Shown: positions 23,547 through 33,900 of the stretch, piece by piece
How positions within the stretch are numbered: the stretch's first letter is position 1
Layout: every line of letters begins with the position of its first letter
NCBI GenBank assembly: GCA_947457255.1
Contig: CANGUZ010000022.1
Location: 1 to 36,177 of the forward strand
DNA from: Flavobacteriaceae bacterium
GTDB taxonomy: Bacteria; Bacteroidota; Bacteroidia; Flavobacteriales; Flavobacteriaceae
Direction: 5' to 3'
Length of the DNA: 36,177 bases
The notes under the pieces: model-generated
What the model was told of the DNA's origin: nothing
Seen by the model: only the letters and a program-made list of their open reading frames with translations
Database searches by the model: none
Program-made: the position numbers and the translations under genes

Positions 23547-25193
23547 TTATTTTACTATTGGTTTAGCAGCCGGATTTTTCTTGTCATAATCCAACGTTTC
23601 TTTCCGAATTTTCATAGGAACATTTTCTTTTTTCATTTCAGCTTCACTTTGCTTTATGATTTTTTCGTTGAGTTCGTTTTCTTCGGGAGGAAAAATATCA
23701 TCTTTGGTGAGTAAACGTTCATCACCCCGGTAAATAAATCCCCTAAGTTTCCTCGCATTTTCGGGTAAGTCTTTTTCAGGATAAATGTCGCCATCTACAT
23801 TAGTATAGAAAGTCATGGTATCTATTGTGTTGCCATCTAAAGTCAAATTAATTTTACTACTCACATTTTTATTAATTCCAATAAGTTCATGAGCATCGTT
23901 TCTGAGGTAATAAATCACTTCGGTATTCTTTATAATATCCACTTCGTAGAGTTTATTATCTTTAAATTTTCCAAATAGATTTTGTCCTTTTACTTGATTG
24001 TACCCCGTGCCTAAAGTATCTTTCGAGACCAGAAAAGCATTGTTCAACACTTTTAGCGAATCTAGTTTTTGAGTCGTATCATTACCTATTAGGTGCATGA
24101 CATCGCCTGTCATTTGGTTATCAAAATTCCAAAGAATAGGCTTCCCAATGAGTTGCGTGAGTTTTGTTTTCTGATTAGAATGTATCGAATCACATTTGCC
24201 GCTCATGTCTTTTTTAAAAATGCGGGCGTTGTCAAAAGCTCTAACAATTCTATTTTCAGGTTTGCCTGTAATTAAGAGTCTTTTTCCATGAATATAAACA
24301 GAATCATTTTCGACTAGATTAATTGCAACCGCTCTTTTGGTTACAAACATCGAATCTTTTTGTTTGTAAATTTCGGCATAATGTCCTTTAATGATACCTT
24401 TATTTATAGTATCGGTAATCTTTACATTATTAGTTGCCGAAGCAAAATCTTTAATTCTATTATAATATAAACTGTCTCCTTCTATCAAACGGTCTTTGTA
24501 TTTAATATACGATTTACGAAGAAAATGACCTATATTTTTCTTACTATCATAAAACCCTTTCTCTGTATAAATAAAATTTTGTTCGCTAGTAATGGTCGAT
24601 GGACCAAACAAGTAGGAGTGACCAGAAGTGTTGTAATAATCTAAATGGTTAGATTTCACTACGTATTTCGGATTTTTAATAGTTACTGCGGTTAGAAATT
24701 GAAACTTTTTTTCAGCAGCATAATACCGTCCCGATTTACTTTTTAAAACATTATCTTTATTGGTAATAGTCCCGTTGGTATTATAATAGGCTTGCTGTTT
24801 CGTTCTGTCAAAGTTTAAAGTATCAGTTGCTAAAGTCATTTCAGGCGAACGCATCAACACATTTCCTGTTGCATACGCTTGCTTGACATTTCCGCTATAT
24901 TCAGCATATTTGCTACTCATAAATAAGGTATCGCCTTGCACAATTTGTACATTTCCAAACGCTTTTACGTAGTTTTCTTTCTGAAAATAATAGGCTTTAT
25001 TACAGGTCAAAATTGCTCCGTCATGATTGATACGAACATTTCCTGAAAGTAGTAAAGCATCAGGGATTTCAGTTTGATTCACATCAGCAAAATCAGAGTA
25101 CTCAATTACAATTTTGTTTGGAGCTTGAGCTAAAAGCGACTGAAATCCTAACAATAAATAAATGAAAAATAGAAAGAAATGAATGTTTTTCAA
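23547..25193 (-). CDS. OstA/LptA-like organic-solvent-tolerance family protein
   Basis: This 548-residue protein has a signal peptide (MKNIHFFLFFIYLLLGFQSL, cleavage near AQA). It begins with an OstA/LptA-type beta-jellyroll: LLLSGNVRINHDGAILTCNKA, AFGNVQIVQGDTLFMSSKYA and YATGNVLMRSPEMTL show the repeated G-N-V-x-I/L pattern. Similar repeats continue to about residue 400, and the C-terminus is charged. LptA relatives carry lipopolysaccharide across the periplasm. The Bacteroidetes proteins are much longer than E. coli LptA, and a transport role is inferred. A -7 box TAAATTTG lies upstream on the minus strand (25211-25218). Confidence 0.88.
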   Translation of the reverse strand: MKNIHFFLFFIYLLLGFQSLLAQAPNKIVIEYSDFADVNQTEIPDALLLSGNVRINHDGAILTCNKAYYFQKENYVKAFGNVQIVQGDTLFMSSKYAEYSGNVKQAYATGNVLMRSPEMTLATDTLNFDRTKQQAYYNTNGTITNKDNVLKSKSGRYYAAEKKFQFLTAVTIKNPKYVVKSNHLDYYNTSGHSYLFGPSTITSEQNFIYTEKGFYDSKKNIGHFLRKSYIKYKDRLIEGDSLYYNRIKDFASATNNVKITDTINKGIIKGHYAEIYKQKDSMFVTKRAVAINLVENDSVYIHGKRLLITGKPENRIVRAFDNARIFKKDMSGKCDSIHSNQKTKLTQLIGKPILWNFDNQMTGDVMHLIGNDTTQKLDSLKVLNNAFLVSKDTLGTGYNQVKGQNLFGKFKDNKLYEVDIIKNTEVIYYLRNDAHELIGINKNVSSKINLTLDGNTIDTMTFYTNVDGDIYPEKDLPENARKLRGFIYRGDERLLTKDDIFPPEENELNEKIIKQSEAEMKKENVPMKIRKETLDYDKKNPAAKPIVK

Positions 25194-25210
25194 AGGGATT
25201 ATTTTTTTGC

Positions 25211-25218
25211 CAAATTTA
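25211..25218 (-). promoter_or_regulatory. -7 box of the OstA-like gene
   Basis: The plus strand CAAATTTA is TAAATTTG on the coding strand, matching TAnnTTTG, 18 bp before the start at 25193. The palindrome at 25232-25244 sits over the corresponding -33 region. Confidence 0.5.
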
Positions 25219-25231
25219 TGAAAAAGCCAAC

Positions 25232-25244
25232 AACGATTATCGTT
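25232..25244. promoter_or_regulatory. Palindrome AACGATTATCGTT in the divergent OstA-like/amylase promoter region
   Basis: A perfect 6-1-6 inverted repeat, AACGAT-T-ATCGTT, lies between the two divergent -7 boxes, 23.5 nt from the OstA-like box and 54.5 nt from the amylase box. It could be an operator. It differs from the FNR-like sites elsewhere in the window. Confidence 0.35.
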
Positions 25245-25288
25245 ATTAAGAATATTTTATTTGTAGATACAAACTAATGGTATTTTTT

Positions 25289-25296
25289 TATATTTG
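25289..25296 (+). promoter_or_regulatory. -7 box of the amylase gene
   Basis: TATATTTG matches TAnnTTTG exactly and lies 31 bp before the ATG at 25327. The nearest TTG (25261-25263) is 25 nt upstream, longer than the usual gap. Confidence 0.55.
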
Positions 25297-25326
25297 TGAA
25301 GTAGACTTTCTAAAATTAAGGACAAC

Positions 25327-27198
25327 ATGAAAAAATTAATTCTAATTGCATTAATAGGTTTTACGCTAACGGCGAATGCTCAAAATAAAAGAAAAAAAAG
25401 TATGGTTACCAATAAAAAAGAAGTAGTTGTAGAGAAAAAAGCAGTAGTTTATCAGGTTTTTACAAGATTGTTTGGTAATAAAAATACCACAAATAAACCT
25501 TGGGGAACCATTGCAGAAAACGGAATAGGAAAGTTTAATGATTTTACGGATAAAGCATTAACAGAAATAAAAAAATTAGGTGTTACACATATTTGGTATA
25601 CAGGAGTTCCTCACCATGCTTTGGTAAATGATTACACGGCTATCGGAATTTCAAATGATGATCCAGAGGTAGTAAAAGGACGAGCAGGTTCTCCTTATGC
25701 TGTAAAAGATTATTACAATGTAAATCCAGATATGGCAGTAAATCCTGCTAAACGTCTCGAAGAATTTGAAGCTTTAATAGCACGAACGCATAAAAACGGT
25801 TTAAAAGTCCTTATTGATATCGTTCCGAATCATATTGCGCGCAAATATGAAGGAAAATCGAATCCGAAAGGCGTTCGAGATTTTGGAGCCGATGACAACA
25901 CTTTGGTAGAGTACGATAGAAATAACAATTTCTATTACATTCCTGGTCAGGCTTTTCAGGTGCCAACTTCTGATTCTTATAAACCTTTAAACGGAGAAGT
26001 AAATCCATTAATTGACGGAAAATTTAACGAAAATCCAGCTAAGTGGACAGGTAATGGTTCTAGATTGGCAAAACCAGATATAAATGATTGGTATGAAACG
26101 GTAAAAATCAATTACGGTGTTCGTCCCGATGGTTCTAAAGATTTTCCTGAACTTCCTGGGGGTTATGACAAAAAATCATATAAAGAGCATTTTGCTTTTT
26201 GGAAAGGCAAAGATGTGCCAAATTCATGGATTAAGTTTAGAGATATCGCTTTGTATTGGACATCAAAAGGAGTTGATGGTTTTCGTTATGATATGGCCGA
26301 AATGGTGCCTTATGAATTTTGGAGCTACATGAATTCGGCTGTAAAAATGAAAAATCCAAATGCTTTTTTAATCGCCGAAGTCTATAATCCAAACGAGTAC
26401 AGAAACTACATTCGTTTAGGTAAAATGGATTATTTGTATGATAAAGTGGCTTTGTATGATAAATTGAAAGAAATTATTCAAAGAAAAAGCAACACCGATC
26501 CGATAACTGATATTCAAAATAGCATGGCTGATATTGAGCATCACATGTTACATTTTCTTGACAATCATGATGAACAGCGTTTGGCAAGTCCAGAATTTGC
26601 AGGTTCACCTGAAAAAGGAAAACCATTAATGGTGCTTTCGGCTACGATAAGTACTTCGCCTACAATGATTTATTTTGGACAAGAAGTAGGCGAGGCAGGA
26701 AACGAAAATGGAGGTTTTGGAACCCATTCTAGAACATCAATTTTTGATTATGTAGGCGTTCCCAGTCACCAACGATGGATGAATGGAGGTAAATTTGATG
26801 GCGGGCAATTATCGCAATCCGAAAAAGACTTGCGTGATTTTTACAAGCGATTGTTAAATTTTACCATTAACAGTTCTGCTTTAATGGGTAAATATCAAGA
26901 AATTCATGGTTTGAATCGTTATGCTACTGAAGGGTATTATCCTGAAGTTTATTCTTATGTACGCTGGTCTGATACTCAAAAACTTATTGTAATTACTAAT
27001 TTTTCAACGGAGCATACCAGTAATTTTGATTTAAAAATCCCTGCAGATGTTATTAAATCATGGAAAGTAAAAGATGGTATATATTCAATTAAAGATCAAT
27101 TATACGGTAAAAGCACCACAAAACTTCAAGTGGTAAATGGTGAGGGTATAGTACAAATTAGCATTGCACCTTTAGAATCGTTTATCTATAGTTTATAA
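25327..27198 (+). CDS. Secreted GH13 alpha-amylase family glycoside hydrolase
   Basis: This 623-residue protein has a signal peptide (MKKLILIALIGFTLTANAQ) and a GH13 TIM-barrel. Region I is LIDIVPNH, region II is GFRYDMAEM (nucleophile D322), region III is LIAEVYNP (acid/base E351) and region IV is FLDNHDEQRL (transition-state Asp D415). A C-terminal beta domain ends at SIAPLESFIYSL. It should act on alpha-1,4-glucans outside the cytoplasm; the exact specificity is unknown. No SusC/SusD, transporter or regulator gene is adjacent, so it appears as a single gene rather than part of a polysaccharide locus in this window. A strong terminator follows. Confidence 0.93.
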   Translation: MKKLILIALIGFTLTANAQNKRKKSMVTNKKEVVVEKKAVVYQVFTRLFGNKNTTNKPWGTIAENGIGKFNDFTDKALTEIKKLGVTHIWYTGVPHHALVNDYTAIGISNDDPEVVKGRAGSPYAVKDYYNVNPDMAVNPAKRLEEFEALIARTHKNGLKVLIDIVPNHIARKYEGKSNPKGVRDFGADDNTLVEYDRNNNFYYIPGQAFQVPTSDSYKPLNGEVNPLIDGKFNENPAKWTGNGSRLAKPDINDWYETVKINYGVRPDGSKDFPELPGGYDKKSYKEHFAFWKGKDVPNSWIKFRDIALYWTSKGVDGFRYDMAEMVPYEFWSYMNSAVKMKNPNAFLIAEVYNPNEYRNYIRLGKMDYLYDKVALYDKLKEIIQRKSNTDPITDIQNSMADIEHHMLHFLDNHDEQRLASPEFAGSPEKGKPLMVLSATISTSPTMIYFGQEVGEAGNENGGFGTHSRTSIFDYVGVPSHQRWMNGGKFDGGQLSQSEKDLRDFYKRLLNFTINSSALMGKYQEIHGLNRYATEGYYPEVYSYVRWSDTQKLIVITNFSTEHTSNFDLKIPADVIKSWKVKDGIYSIKDQLYGKSTTKLQVVNGEGIVQISIAPLESFIYSL

Positions 27199-27222
27199 GA
27201 TATAGAAATAATTAGGTATTTA

Positions 27223-27254
27223 AAAAAGCTTTACAATTTGTAAGGCTTTTTTTT
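27223..27254 (+). terminator. Intrinsic terminator after the amylase gene
   Basis: AAAAAGCTTTACA (27223-27235) pairs with TGTAAGGCTTTTT (27239-27251), a 13-bp stem with one G-T pair and a 3-nt loop, followed by more T. It lies 25 bp past the amylase stop. Confidence 0.85.
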
Positions 27255-27908
27255 CGAAATAAGAACAATAGATATTGAATTTCTTCAGCATTAAAAACAT
27301 TTAAAATAGTTTACAAACATTTAAACCATTAAGATTTAAGGTTTATTACGAACAATTTAAAGCTTAATTATCTTATAGGTATTTCCACTAAATACCCCTA
27401 ATTAAAATTTCACCAAAGACGTTTCAGATTCCCACAGATTATTTTGCAATTATCTTTTAATTATCTTTTAATAATCTTTCAATCTTTACCCATTTGCGTC
27501 TTTCAGTATCATTTCATTTTAACAATTGTTTATTTATATTTTTAATAATTGACTTCCACTAAACGCACTCCTAAATCTATTTTTATTAAAAAATTCGTAA
27601 TGTAAGTTTATTATTATAATTAATAAACTATTAAAATGCGTTTATTCTTACAGATACAATAATTTTAATTTATTCGTTGAAATGTCATATCGTTGAAATG
27701 CTAATATGTATAGATGAAATACATTTATTTTATGACGAAAGAATCATAATGTGTTATTAAACGATTTTCTAGGTTATATAACAGAATTATTTTTAATTTT
27801 TTTAAACTGCTCTTTACTTTGCTACATAATTCCCAAATATCACAAAACAAAACCTAATAGCCTGAAAAAGTAGGAGTTACTTTATAAAGTGCTCAATTTT
27901 TTTTAAAA
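27255..27908. other. Gene-free AT-rich region before the giant surface-protein gene
   Basis: I see no credible coding sequence or RNA gene here. It holds a degenerate 11-bp tandem repeat of TTATCTTTTAA type (27450-27488), two copies of CGTTGAAATG 16 bp apart (27675-27684 and 27691-27700), and overlapping inverted repeats just before the next gene (27867-27890). No exact TAnnTTTG box at a convincing distance from the ATG was found, so the promoter of the giant gene is undefined. Confidence 0.6.
27867..27890 (+). promoter_or_regulatory. Two overlapping, mutually exclusive inverted repeats in the leader of the giant gene
   Basis: AAAGTA (27867-27872) can pair with TACTTT (27878-27883) around the loop GGAGT. 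The same ACTTT also forms the 12-bp palindrome ACTTTATAAAGT (27879-27890). The structures compete for the same bases 19 bp before the ATG at 27909. A regulatory role is speculation. Confidence 0.3.
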
Positions 27909-30900
27909 ATGTTTAAATTAAATAGTATGGAAACACCATTACAAACTAAAATTGTAAATGCTTTATTTACCTTTTTTAAAACTAAGCTCTTCACGGTAGA
28001 GCAAATATCAACTGGATTTTTTAATTATAAAACAACAAATCTTTCGTTAATTCCTATTAATGAAGTTGGCTTTTCGAAAATCAATTTAAAGACAGAGCCT
28101 TTAAAAAACTCATCCTTGTTGGCTTTATTGCTGTTGAGTTTGTTTTTTATGGGTAATACTTTTGGGCAAACCATAACTACAGCTACAGGAGGTTCGGCTA
28201 TATCTGCTGATACTTTTGGTTCAAGTACTTTCACAACTTTAACAGGTCCAGTCTATTCTGAGGCCTCAAATGGTAATGTGGGTACTGGTACTATAATCCT
28301 TAATGTTCCAACAGGTTTCATATTTGATACAGGAGGAACTGCGCCTACAGTCGTAGTGACTAGAATTGGCGGTGGGGGTAATAATAATAGAAATATTAAT
28401 GATGGTGAAGGAACCTATGCCATAACCAGCAGGACTGCTACTCAAATTACATTTACAGTAACTGCAGCATCTAGTAATGGAGTAACTTGTAGCTTAACTT
28501 GGCAAAATATTCGTGTTAGACCAACAGCAGGATCACCTTTAGCTTCAGGTAATTTAACCAAAACAGGTACTTCATCTATGAGTGGAGTTACGAATAGTTC
28601 CACCAATTTTGGAACACTTACTGAGGTTGCTGGTAATGCAACTAAATTAGCGTTCTTGACTCAACCTTCCAGTGCAACCTATGGTACTTCATTAAATCCA
28701 GTCGTTATTCTTCAGGATCAATATAATAATCCTACATTAAGAACTTCAGGAAATTTAGCAACCTTAAATGTTACTATGGCTATTGCATCTGGTACTGGTT
28801 CTGTTTCTGGTACAACTTCTTTAAATATTGGAACTGCAGGAGGCAACGGAACTGTTAGCTTTTCTAACCTTGAAACAACAACAATAGGTGCGAAAACAAT
28901 AACGGCAAGTGCTTCAGGTTTAACACCAATAACTAGTAGCTCTTTTACTATTTCTGCTGCCCCTCTTACTATTACAGCTAACAATGTAAATAAAACCTAC
29001 GGAACGGCTATTAGTTCTCCAGGTGCTGGACAAACTACATTCACGCTTTCAGGTATTCAAAATTCAGAAACTGTAGGAAGTGTCACCATAACATACGGAA
29101 CAGGTTTAGTGGCTACTGCTGCTGTTGGCTCTTATGCTACAGTTACTCCTTCACTTGCAACTGGTGGTACATTTACCGCCGCCAATTACACTATTACTTA
29201 CACATTAGGAAATATCATTGTTGGAGCAAAAACTTTAACGATAGGTGCTCCAACTATTGCTTCTAAAGCTTATGACGCAACAACAAACGCTGGAGCAGTT
29301 ACTTTGGGTGCACTTTCAGGTTTTATAGGAACGGAAACAGTTACAGCTACAGCAACTGCAGCCAATTACAGCAGTGCAAACGTAGGCTCTTATCCAGGAA
29401 CAGTCGTTGCGTATACACTTGCGAATGGTCTTAATGGAGGATTAGCAAGTAATTATAGTTTGGCTAATGGTTCGGTTACAGGTACAATAACAGCTAAAGT
29501 ATTAACCATTGGAACTCCAACCATAGCTTCAAAAGCTTATGACGCAACAACAACCCCAGGAGCAGTTACTTTGGGTACACTTTCAGGTTTTATAGGATCA
29601 CAAACCGTTACTGCAACGGCGACTGCAGCTAATTATAGTAGTGCAAACGTAGGGTCTTATCCAGGAACAGTCGTTACATATACTTTAGCAAATGGAACAA
29701 ACGGAGGTTTAGCAACAAATTATAGTTTGGCTAATGGTTCGGCTATAGGTGCAATAACAGCTAAAGTATTAACCATTGGAACTCCAACCATTGCTTCAAA
29801 AGCTTATGACGCAACAACAACTGCAGGAGTAGTTTCTTTAGGTACACTTTCAGGTTTTATAGGAACACAAACCGTTACGGCTACGGCGACTGCAGCTAAT
29901 TATAGTAGCGCAAACGTAGGATCTTATCCAGGAACAGTCGTTACATATACTTTAGCTAATGGAGCTAATGGAGGACTAGCAAGTAATTACAGTTTGGCAA
30001 ATAGTTCAGCGACAGGAGCAATAACTGCCAAAGCCTTAACCATTGGATTACCAACTATTACTTCAAAACCTTATGACGGAACAACAACCGCTGGAGCAGT
30101 TACCTTGGGTGCCCTTTCAGGTTTTATAGGAACAGAAACCGTTACGGCTACGGCGACTGCAGCTAATTATAGTAGTGCAAATGTAGGTTCTTATCCAGGG
30201 GTTGTAGTAACTTATACATTAGCAAATGGAACAAACGGAGGTTTAGCAATAAATTATAGCTTAGTCAATGGTTCTGCGACAGGAGTAATAACTGCTGGTC
30301 CATTTGTAAGAATGCAATTATTATTACCAGGCGAAACTGCCGCACCTGGAACACCAAGCGGAAAAACAGGAACACCGACCGCTCAAAATACAACAACTCC
30401 ATTTACAGTAACTGTTCGTGCAGTAGATGCTTTTTGGAACGTAGTGACTACAGCTCCAACAAATGAAATAAGCATTACTTCTACTGATGGAGCTGCTATA
30501 GTACCTACAAATGCTAATTTAGCCTCTGGAACTAGAACTTTTACTATTACCTTGAGAACACCAGGTTCGCCAACAATAACCGCTACTAATGTTACAAATG
30601 GAGTAATTACAGCTAATACAAGTGCTCCCATAACAGTTGCAGCAGGTATTAAAACCTCAGTCGCTAGTGGTTTGTGGAGTGCTTCGGGGACTTGGTCACC
30701 ATCAGGACAACCTTATATATTTGATATAGTAAGAATTGATGAAGAAAACGATATTACTGTTGCTGCAAGTGCTACTTGTGCCTCAATTAATTTTATAGCA
30801 GAAGACTCTAAATTAATTGTAAATGCTGGGGTAATACTCACAGTTAGTGGAGCGGTTACCTTAAATAGTTATAATGATGATATTGATACCTCTGCTGAAA

Positions 30901-33900
30901 TTTTAGGATTAGGAACTTTAAATACAGGTTATTTAAATATTGGTCTTTCAACAGTTTTAAACAATGATGATGGTTCTGATAATACGCTAGTAATAGATAT
31001 TGCTGTATTAAATGTATTAGGAGATATCACTATGTATAATAATGATGAAGGTGACGGAGAAGCTAATAGACCTGAATTATGGATCAATCCACCCTGCGTT
31101 TTAACAGCTAGTAAAATAGCAATGATTCAAACAGGAGATGGTGACGGTGGAAGTAGAATTATTACTTTTGATGTAGATAACGGAGCAACTGTAAACTTAT
31201 CGGGAGGTCCAAATCCTATAACGATTAGTAGTGAGGTTGATTTGGAATCTGATCATGTAGATTTCGATTTTGATACATCATCAACCATAAATTTCAACGG
31301 TTCAGTTCTTCAAAATATACCTGCTCTTATTTCAAATAGTAGAAGTGGTGGAAGCACTGATAGTAGTGTTCCGGTAAACTATGGTAATTTAACAATTACT
31401 AATACTACAGGAACTACAACGGCTACTGCTACAGGTAGAACTATTAATATTGCTGGAAACTTGACAAACAATGGTATGTTTAACGCAACAAGTTCAACAG
31501 TTAATTTTAACGGTACAGGAGCACAAGCCATTGCAGGAACTACTGAAACAACTTTTGATGATGTAACAATAGGAAAAACAGGAGGTACTTTATCTGTAAA
31601 TACGAATGCTATTGTTGGAGATGATTTTACTTTTACAAGAACGGGCGCAACACTTTCTGTTCCTAGCCCTAGAGTACTAACCGTTACTGATGTTATTACT
31701 GTTAACACTAATACTGGTGGTAATTCTGTAGCAAGTACTGTTACAGGAACGGGTACTATTAATGCGGGTGCTGTTAATGTAGGAACTTTGCCTGGGGATA
31801 TTAATAGCGGAAGTTCAGCGTATACTACGACTTTAACTTCAACAATAGCTGATTTTACAATTGCTAACGATATTGATCTTAATAGTTATCGTGGTAATGG
31901 AAATAGACGAAGTAACGCTGTGTTTAACCATGCAAGTGGAACAATTAACCTTGATGGTGCAGTTGTTATTACGAATCAACATGCGAATAACACCTCTACA
32001 TTCTCGATGGCTACAGGTGCTCAAGCAGGAGTATTAAACCTAGCAAATGCAACACCTTTTAGTTTATCACTAGTAGGAATTAGCACCGTAAACTTAAATG
32101 GTTCAGCTGCTGTAGTAGAATATTTAGGTTCAGTACCACAAACTGCTTTAGGAACAACGTATAGAACGTTGAAAATTAATAATAGCAATACAGGAGTTAC
32201 GCTGATTGGCAATGCAACCGCAACTACTTTAGATTTAACCGATGGGTTGGTTAATACAGCTGCCAATACTATGACTGTTGCTTCAGGAGGTAGCATTGTT
32301 AATGCTTCTTCTAATAGTTATGTTAATGGTAAGTTAGCACGAGTTTTAACTACTACCGCTACTACTACTTACCCAGTTGGTAAAGGGGGAGTTTACAGTC
32401 CTGTAGATTTTACCTATGCTGCTGCACCTGGTACAAGAACTGTTGCCATTGAACAATTTGAAACTGGCACACCATTTTCTAGCGCAGCAAGTTTAGCTAC
32501 CTTTGGTAGTCGCTATTGGAATGTAACCCAATCAGCAACTGGAATAGGGTATAGAGTAGGTTTAAATGATAGCGGTAATACAGCACCTTCAGGGTCCTCT
32601 GTAGTTATCTTAAGACGAGACAATGTAACTATTACGGCTAATGCTACTAATTATAGTGCACCAAATTATACAAATGCAACTGCTTTTAATGCTGCAAATG
32701 CTTCAAATGAAGTTTCGTTAGGAGTAAACAATATTCCTTTATCTATTACAGGAATATCAGGTATAAATACGAAGTTATACGATGGTAACGCCATTGCAAC
32801 AGCGATAGGAATACCAACTTTGAGCGGAAGTATTAGTCCTGGAGATATAGTATCTTTAAGCGGTACAGCTGTTTATACCTTTAATAATAAAAATGTAGGA
32901 ACTGGCAAAGCAGTAACTGTTTCTGGTCTAACATTGTCGGGAGCAAATGCATCAGGGTATTCGCTTCCAACACTTAATCAAATACCAGGATTAATAGGAA
33001 ATATAACGGTTAGACCAATAACTGTGACAGCCGTTACTAATACTAAAACGTATAATGGAACTACGGGTTCTTCTGGGGTACCTACATATTCTTTGCAGTC
33101 TGGAGATACTACGACAACTTTGCCTTCACAATCATTTGATACTAAAGATATAGGTGTAAATAAAACACTAACGCCAAGTGGTTTAGTAATCAATGATGGT
33201 AATGGTGGTAATAATTATTCAATTTCTTATGCGCCCGTAATTACAGGTACAATTAATGCTAAATTATTAACAGTTGCTTTAGTAGGGCCAATAGATAAAA
33301 TATACGACAGTACAACAGCAGCATCCATAACACAATCTAACTTTAACGTGACAGGAATTGTTGGTTCAGAAGATGTTACTATAACTTATATAGGAAGTCT
33401 ATACAACTCTAGAAATTTCGGATTAAGAAATGTTACTGTATCTAGTCTGGGATTAGATGGACTTGATGCTTCTAATTATTCAGTACCTAGTTCTATAACA
33501 GGAAATAATATAGGCAGTATTAATCGACGAGATTTAGTTGCCACTTTGCAAGGTGCGGTTATCAAACAATACGATGGTAATAATACTGCAACATTAAATG
33601 CTTCAAACTACAGTCTTGACGATGTTCAAGGCAGTGACATAATAACGGTAACCAACACTAACGGAACTTATGATACGTCAGCTATAGCGTCAGGAAAAAA
33701 TGTTACAATAGTAGGACTCACTTTAGGCGGATCCCAAGCTGCTAACTACAACTTGACTAACGCTTCGTCAATCTCTGCAAATATTGGAGAAATTACACAA
33801 AAAGCATTAACAGTAAGTATTGTAGCTAATCCGTCAATCGATAAAATTTATAACGCTACAATAGATGCTATTTTAACATCCTCAAACTTTGTTTTAAGTT

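Noticed and set aside
29229..30296. CRISPR-like or insertion-sequence repeats
   Set aside because: The 267-bp period is a multiple of three and in frame with a continuous coding sequence, so these are protein-domain repeats.
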